From the NCBI GenBank assembly GCA_017577365.1, contig PKRJ01000089.1, positions 1-9,478 of the forward strand: a stretch of 9,478 nucleotides of DNA, written 5' to 3'. Each line of letters starts with the position of its first letter. Positions within the stretch are counted from its first letter, which is position 1. Below are positions 6,290 to 9,478 of the stretch, piece after piece. Below the pieces are notes generated by a model, which was not told the origin of the DNA, did not search any database, and was given only the letters and a program-made list of their open reading frames with translations. This DNA is from Gammaproteobacteria bacterium. GTDB lineage: Bacteria > Pseudomonadota > Gammaproteobacteria > Steroidobacterales > Rariloculaceae. Both the position numbers and the translations under genes were made by a program.

Positions 6290-8110
6290 TCAAGCGGATT
6301 TTTTCTGGCGGCGCCGCTCGTGCTCGCGAAGCAGCTTCTTCCGCAACCGGACGCTCGACGGCGTGACCTCGACGAGCTCGTCGTCGTCGATGAACTCGAG
6401 CGCCTGCTCGAGCGAAAAGCGGATCGGCGGCGTCAGCAGGATATTCTCGTCGTTCGCCGCCGCGCGGATATTCGTGAGGTGCTTCTCCCGCGTCGGATTC
6501 ACCGGCAGGTCGTTTCCGCGGCTGTGGATGCCGACGATCATCCCTTCGTAGACCTCGTCGCCGGGACCGATGAACAGCGACCCGCGCTCCTGGAGGTTGA
6601 AGAGCGCATAGCCCGTCGCGCGGCCGTTGATCATCGAGACGAGCACGCCGTTGTTGCGCTGGCGGATCTCGCCCGACGCGCGCGGCGCATAGCCGTCGAA
6701 GACGTGATGGAGCAGGCCCGTGCCGGCCGTGATCGTCAGGTACTCGGTGCGAAAGCCGATCAGCCCCCGCGCCGGAATCCGGTACTCGAGGCGCGCTCGG
6801 CCGCGGCCGTCGGGAACGATGTTCAGCAGCTCGCCGCGCCGCTCCGCGAGCCGGGTCATCACCGCGCCTTGGTATTGCTCGTCGAAGTCGCACGTCACGA
6901 GCTCCCAAGGCTCGTGAATCTCGCCGTCGACGACGCGCTCGATCGGCTCGGGCCGCGAGACCGCGAGCTCGTAGCCCTCCCGGCGCATCGTCTCGATCAG
7001 GATCGCGAGATGCAGCTCGCCGCGGCCCGAGACGCGGAAGCGATCCGCATCCTCCGTCTCCTCGACGCGCAGCGCGACGTTGTGCTTCGCTTCCTGCTCG
7101 AGCCGCGCGCGAATCTGCCGGCTCGTGAGGAACTTGCCTTCGCGGCCGGCGAACGGCGACTTGTTGACCTCGAACGTCATCGTGATGGTCGGCTCGTCGA
7201 TGTCGAGCGGCGGCAGGCCGTCCGGATGACCGCGCGCGCAGATCGTGTCCGAGATGCCGAGATCGTCGATGCCGCTGAACATGACGATATCGCCGGCCGA
7301 CGCCGACTCGATGCGCTTGCGCTCGAGGCCGTCGAAGCCGTAGAGCTCGCCGAGCGTCGCGTTCTCGACGCGGCCGTCGCGCCGCACGAGCGTGATCGGC
7401 GAGTTCGGCTTCGCGACGCCGCGCGTGATCCTCCCGATGCCGAGCACGCCGACGTAGGAGTTGTAATCGAGACTCGACACCTGCAGCTGCAACGGGCCGT
7501 CGAGCGAAACCGTCGGCGGCGGGACGTGTTTCACGATCGCCTCGAAGAGCGGGGTCATGTCGCCCGAGCGGACGTCGGGCTCGAGGCTGGCGTAGCCTTT
7601 CAGCGCCGACGCGTAGACTACGGGGAAATCGAGCTGCGCGTCGCTCGCGCCGAGCCGATCGAAGAGATCGAAAGTCTGGTCGAGCACCCAGTCCGGGCGC
7701 GCACCGTCGCGGTCGATCTTGTTGATGACGACGAGCGGCGTGAAGCCGCGCCGAAACGCCTTCTGCGTCACGAAGCGCGTCTGCGGCATCGGTCCGTCGA
7801 CGGCGTCGACGAGCAGCAGCACGCCGTCGACCATCGACAGGACGCGCTCGACCTCGCCGCCGAAATCGGCGTGGCCCGGCGTGTCGACGATATTGATGCG
7901 GTAGTCCCTCCAGCGGATCGCGGTGTTCTTCGCGAGGATCGTGATGCCGCGCTCGCGCTCGAGATCGTTCGAGTCGAGGACGCGCTCGGGCAGCTGCACC
8001 CGCTTGTCGACCGTTCCGGACTGCTGCAGCAGCTTGTCGACGAGCGTGGTCTTGCCGTGGTCGACGTGCGCGACGATCGCGATATTGCGCAGGCGGTCCG
8101 TCGAATGCAT
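6290..8110 (-). CDS. typA: Translational GTPase TypA/BipA
   Basis: At 606 residues this matches the family's usual length (about 600-610). TypA binds the 70S ribosome at the factor site and aids 50S assembly and growth under cold or other stress. All GTPase motifs are present: G1 AHVDHGKT (14-21), G2 RGIT (54-57), G3 DTPGH (76-80), G4 NKID (130-133) and G5 SAL (168-170). The beta-barrel domain II follows at about 204-300, then an EF-G-like domain III (about 308-385) and domain V-like region (about 400-480). The TypA-specific C-terminal domain spans about 485-600, with NNGVLVSMINGRATGYALF at 486-504. The start MHSTDRLRNIAIVAHVDHGK aligns well with enterobacterial BipA. The ATG at 8108-8110 has AGGA (8115-8118) 4 nt upstream. 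A basic tail (KKLLREHERRRQKKSA) ends the protein. It is divergent from the sigma factor gene and has its own TATAAT promoter. Confidence 0.98.
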   Translation of the reverse strand: MHSTDRLRNIAIVAHVDHGKTTLVDKLLQQSGTVDKRVQLPERVLDSNDLERERGITILAKNTAIRWRDYRINIVDTPGHADFGGEVERVLSMVDGVLLLVDAVDGPMPQTRFVTQKAFRRGFTPLVVINKIDRDGARPDWVLDQTFDLFDRLGASDAQLDFPVVYASALKGYASLEPDVRSGDMTPLFEAIVKHVPPPTVSLDGPLQLQVSSLDYNSYVGVLGIGRITRGVAKPNSPITLVRRDGRVENATLGELYGFDGLERKRIESASAGDIVMFSGIDDLGISDTICARGHPDGLPPLDIDEPTITMTFEVNKSPFAGREGKFLTSRQIRARLEQEAKHNVALRVEETEDADRFRVSGRGELHLAILIETMRREGYELAVSRPEPIERVVDGEIHEPWELVTCDFDEQYQGAVMTRLAERRGELLNIVPDGRGRARLEYRIPARGLIGFRTEYLTITAGTGLLHHVFDGYAPRASGEIRQRNNGVLVSMINGRATGYALFNLQERGSLFIGPGDEVYEGMIVGIHSRGNDLPVNPTREKHLTNIRAAANDENILLTPPIRFSLEQALEFIDDDELVEVTPSSVRLRKKLLREHERRRQKKSA

Positions 8111-8151
8111 GAGGTCCTGGGCGCGGGCGGCGCGGGCGAGAGGGGACGCGC

Positions 8152-8157
8152 ATTATA
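8152..8157 (-). promoter_or_regulatory. typA promoter: perfect -10 TATAAT
   Basis: The minus strand reads CCCCTATAATGCGCG, a perfect -10 box (complement of 8152-8157). Transcription would start near 8144, giving a leader of about 34 nt to the typA ATG. No good TTGACA lies 15-19 nt upstream; the candidate -35 hexamers there are GC-rich (for example TCCCTG). The GC-rich bases just after the -10 resemble the discriminators of stringently controlled promoters; that regulatory reading is inference. Confidence 0.6.
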
Positions 8158-8306
8158 GGGGAACCGGGGGGCGCGCAGGGAGGCGCGCCGAGGCGTACCT
8201 TCGCGGCAGCCGGGTTCGAGCGCGAGCGCGGTGCCGGGAACTCGATGCGGCGCGGCTCCTCCCATACCGGCGGAAGCGGTGCCGATCCGCCGTGAGGCGG
8301 CCGATC

Positions 8307-8334
8307 GGGAACGAAACCTGCTTCCAGCCGTGTT
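8307..8334 (+). promoter_or_regulatory. Candidate autoregulated ECF promoter (GGGAAC-N16-CGTGTT)
   Basis: GGGAAC (8307-8312) resembles the GGAAC/GAAC -35 element shared by many ECF sigma factors. After 16 nt comes CGTGTT (8329-8334), resembling CGT-type ECF -10 elements. Start of transcription would be near 8341, about 20 nt before the sigma ATG and just upstream of its ribosome site (GAGG, 8351-8354). The position fits autoregulation, which is common for ECF genes. Two further GGGAAC copies in the gap (8159-8164, 8236-8241) lack a matching -10 at this spacing. Confidence 0.4.
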
Positions 8335-8360
8335 AGCGAAGGACGACCTCGAGGACTCGA

Positions 8361-8942
8361 ATGGCCCGCCTGACACTCATTCAAGGAGGCAAGTCGAAGG
8401 TCGAGCGGTTCGAGGCGTTGATCGGCCGGCATTACGCGCTGCTTTACCGTACGGCTTACCGCTTCACGCGCTCCGTTCCGGACGCGGAGGATCTCGTGCA
8501 GGAAGTCTGCGTGCGCGCCTTTCCGCGCCTCGACGAGCTCGAGCGGCTCGATCAGCCGCACAGCTGGCTGCTTTGCGTGATGCGCCGCATCTTCATCGAC
8601 CAGCTGCGGCGTTTCGATCGCAGCCACGTCGATTCGATCGAGACGACCGATCCCGCGAGCTTCGTCGCCGACGGCCCCGGTCCGCTCGAGGAAACCGAGT
8701 CGGCACTCTGGTCGCGACGGCTCGACCGCGCCTGGCGCCGGCTGGACGAGGATCAGCGGACCCTGCTTGCGCTGCACGATATCGAGGGCTATACGCTGGC
8801 CGAGCTGATGGAGATCACGGGCCTCAAGGAAGGCACTCTGAAGTCGCGTCTGCACCGGGCACGGTCGAGGCTCGGCAAGCTGCTCAAGCAGGACGCGGGC
8901 GGCGCGCCGCTCGCGGCGCGGGGCGCGGGAGGAGAGCGATGA
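8361..8942 (+). CDS. ECF-type RNA polymerase sigma factor (RpoE-like)
   Basis: The 193-residue product has only the two domains of ECF (group 4) sigma factors, which direct RNA polymerase to stress- or signal-specific promoters. Region 2 spans about 17-84, with the core-binding and -10-melting segment DAEDLVQEVCVRAFPRL (41-57) and HSWLLCVMRRIFIDQLRR (67-84). A linker of about 30 residues follows. Region 4 (about 120-176) has the helix-turn-helix GYTLAELMEITGLKEGTLKSRLHRAR (143-168), which reads the -35 element. The short Ala/Gly-rich tail (179-193) also encodes the next gene's ribosome site. The ATG at 8361 has GAGG (8351-8354) upstream at 6 nt. The stop TGA overlaps the ATG of the anti-sigma gene (ATGA, 8939-8942), implying coupled translation. 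It is divergent from typA. The signal sensed is unknown. Confidence 0.95.
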   Translation: MARLTLIQGGKSKVERFEALIGRHYALLYRTAYRFTRSVPDAEDLVQEVCVRAFPRLDELERLDQPHSWLLCVMRRIFIDQLRRFDRSHVDSIETTDPASFVADGPGPLEETESALWSRRLDRAWRRLDEDQRTLLALHDIEGYTLAELMEITGLKEGTLKSRLHRARSRLGKLLKQDAGGAPLAARGAGGER

Positions 8943-9478
8943 GGTGCGCTGACGTTCAGGCACTCTTGATCGATGCCGGTGCGGCCGCGCGCCCGGAGCA
9001 GCGCCGCGAGGCGATCGAGCACCTCGCGACCTGCGCGAGCTGCCGCGACGCCCAGTTTGCCGCCGGGGTATTGCGGGCCGAACGCGGGCAGGCCGTTCCG
9101 CCGCCGCGGCCGGACGCGCTCGAGCGCGCGATCGCCGCCGCGACGGGGGGCGCCGCGACGAGGCCGCCCCCGCGCAACCCGGGGCGCGCGGGGGGGTTCC
9201 GGGCCGGCCTGGCCGCGGGGGCCGGCTCCGCCGCGATCGCGGCGGCGATCGCTTGGGCGCTCGTCGGCGTCGACCGCGAGCCCGCCGCGCTGGCGATGCG
9301 CATCGGAGTCGTCGCCGCCGAGGCCGCCCTCGCCACGTTCGCCCGCACCCTCGACCTGGACGCCCTGGAGGACGGCGTCGACTTCGAGGGCGCCATCGGC
9401 CCCGCCGAGTGGCCGGTGTTCTCCCTGGTCATCGACACCCTGGCCGAGGCCGGCCCGGGCGACCGCCGCACCCTGGAC
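8939..9478 (+). CDS. Partial zinc-binding anti-sigma factor (ZAS/zf-HC2 type), runs off right edge
   Basis: The frame begins at ATG 8939, overlapping the sigma stop by 4 nt, with a strong GGAGGAG ribosome site just upstream (within 8928-8934). It stays open for 180 codons to the window end. The N-terminus carries a zinc anti-sigma motif, H28-x3-C32-x2-C35 (HLATCASC), plus C3 as a likely fourth ligand. Such proteins hold the partner sigma inactive at the membrane. A linker rich in Pro, Ala and Arg (about 50-86) leads to one probable membrane helix (about 88-110, GLAAGAGSAAIAAAIAWALVG). After about residue 118 the character changes. The last 60 residues are acidic and soluble-looking, and all 11 of their alanine codons are GCC, whereas the first 120 residues use GCG and GCC about equally. 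The part after residue 118 may therefore not belong to this gene. The assignment to residue 110 is firm; beyond it is doubtful. Confidence 0.75.
   Translation, partial: MRCADVQALLIDAGAAARPEQRREAIEHLATCASCRDAQFAAGVLRAERGQAVPPPRPDALERAIAAATGGAATRPPPRNPGRAGGFRAGLAAGAGSAAIAAAIAWALVGVDREPAALAMRIGVVAAEAALATFARTLDLDALEDGVDFEGAIGPAEWPVFSLVIDTLAEAGPGDRRTLD

Noticed and set aside
6254..8158. Plus-strand open frame (634 codons) opposite typA
   Set aside because: Antisense shadow of typA caused by GC-rich third positions, with no recognisable domain or ribosome site.
8236..8257. Second GGGAAC box (8236-8241) as an ECF promoter
   Set aside because: The bases 16 nt downstream are CCTCCC, which do not resemble an ECF -10 element.
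6252..8963. Very long minus-strand open frame (903 codons) overlapping typA in another frame
   Set aside because: The product is Arg/Ala-rich low-complexity sequence out of frame with TypA, whose motifs are unambiguous. It also runs across the divergent sigma gene.
8956..9471. Minus-strand frame of 171 codons opposite the anti-sigma gene
   Set aside because: Ser/Ala/Arg-rich shadow frame; the plus-strand frame has the zinc motif, the overlap with the sigma gene and a strong ribosome site.

Overview
The window is about 9.5 kb of GC-rich chromosomal DNA. It most likely comes from a member of the Pseudomonadota (Proteobacteria), probably a gammaproteobacterium. The grounds are a TypA/BipA whose first 32 residues closely resemble those of enterobacterial BipA, a proteobacterial-type RND efflux pair and an ECF sigma/zinc anti-sigma pair. 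Genus cannot be set from the sequence alone. I see no insertion sequence, CRISPR array, tRNA or rRNA gene.

Layout, left to right. (1) 1-258, minus: the N-terminal 86 codons of a gene that runs off the left edge, tentatively a PD-(D/E)XK nuclease-family (AddB-like) protein. (2) 465-4761, minus: a two-gene efflux operon, with a periplasmic adaptor followed after 16 nt by an RND permease. Neither an outer-membrane channel nor a regulator is visible. (3) 4762-5117: a 356-nt gene-free stretch with several short inverted repeats. It holds the efflux operon's upstream region and the 3' flank of the next gene. (4) 5118-6164, minus: a fumarylacetoacetate hydrolase (FAH) family enzyme with the metal-binding acids but apparently without the usual His/Glu dyad. 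(5) 6165-6289: a gap with a perfect 11-bp inverted repeat. (6) 6290-8110, minus: typA (bipA), a translational GTPase. (7) 8111-8360: a divergent regulatory region, with a perfect TATAAT for typA on the minus strand and a GGGAAC-type ECF promoter candidate on the plus strand. (8) 8361-9478, plus: an ECF sigma factor gene overlapping by 4 nt a zinc-binding anti-sigma gene that runs off the right edge.

Functional reading: the adaptor and permease would form the inner-membrane and periplasmic parts of a tripartite exporter using a TolC-type channel encoded elsewhere. The sigma/anti-sigma pair is a self-contained envelope or stress signalling module that probably drives its own promoter. typA and the FAH-family gene are on the same strand, 125 nt apart, and look like housekeeping or metabolic genes.

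I did not find a clear new multi-gene system. The points most worth checking are: the abrupt change in codon use and protein character in the last ~180 nt (possible assembly chimera or unusual anti-sigma C-terminus); the FAH protein's altered active-site segment; the permease's altered proton-relay residues; and the inverted-repeat-rich gap upstream of the efflux operon.
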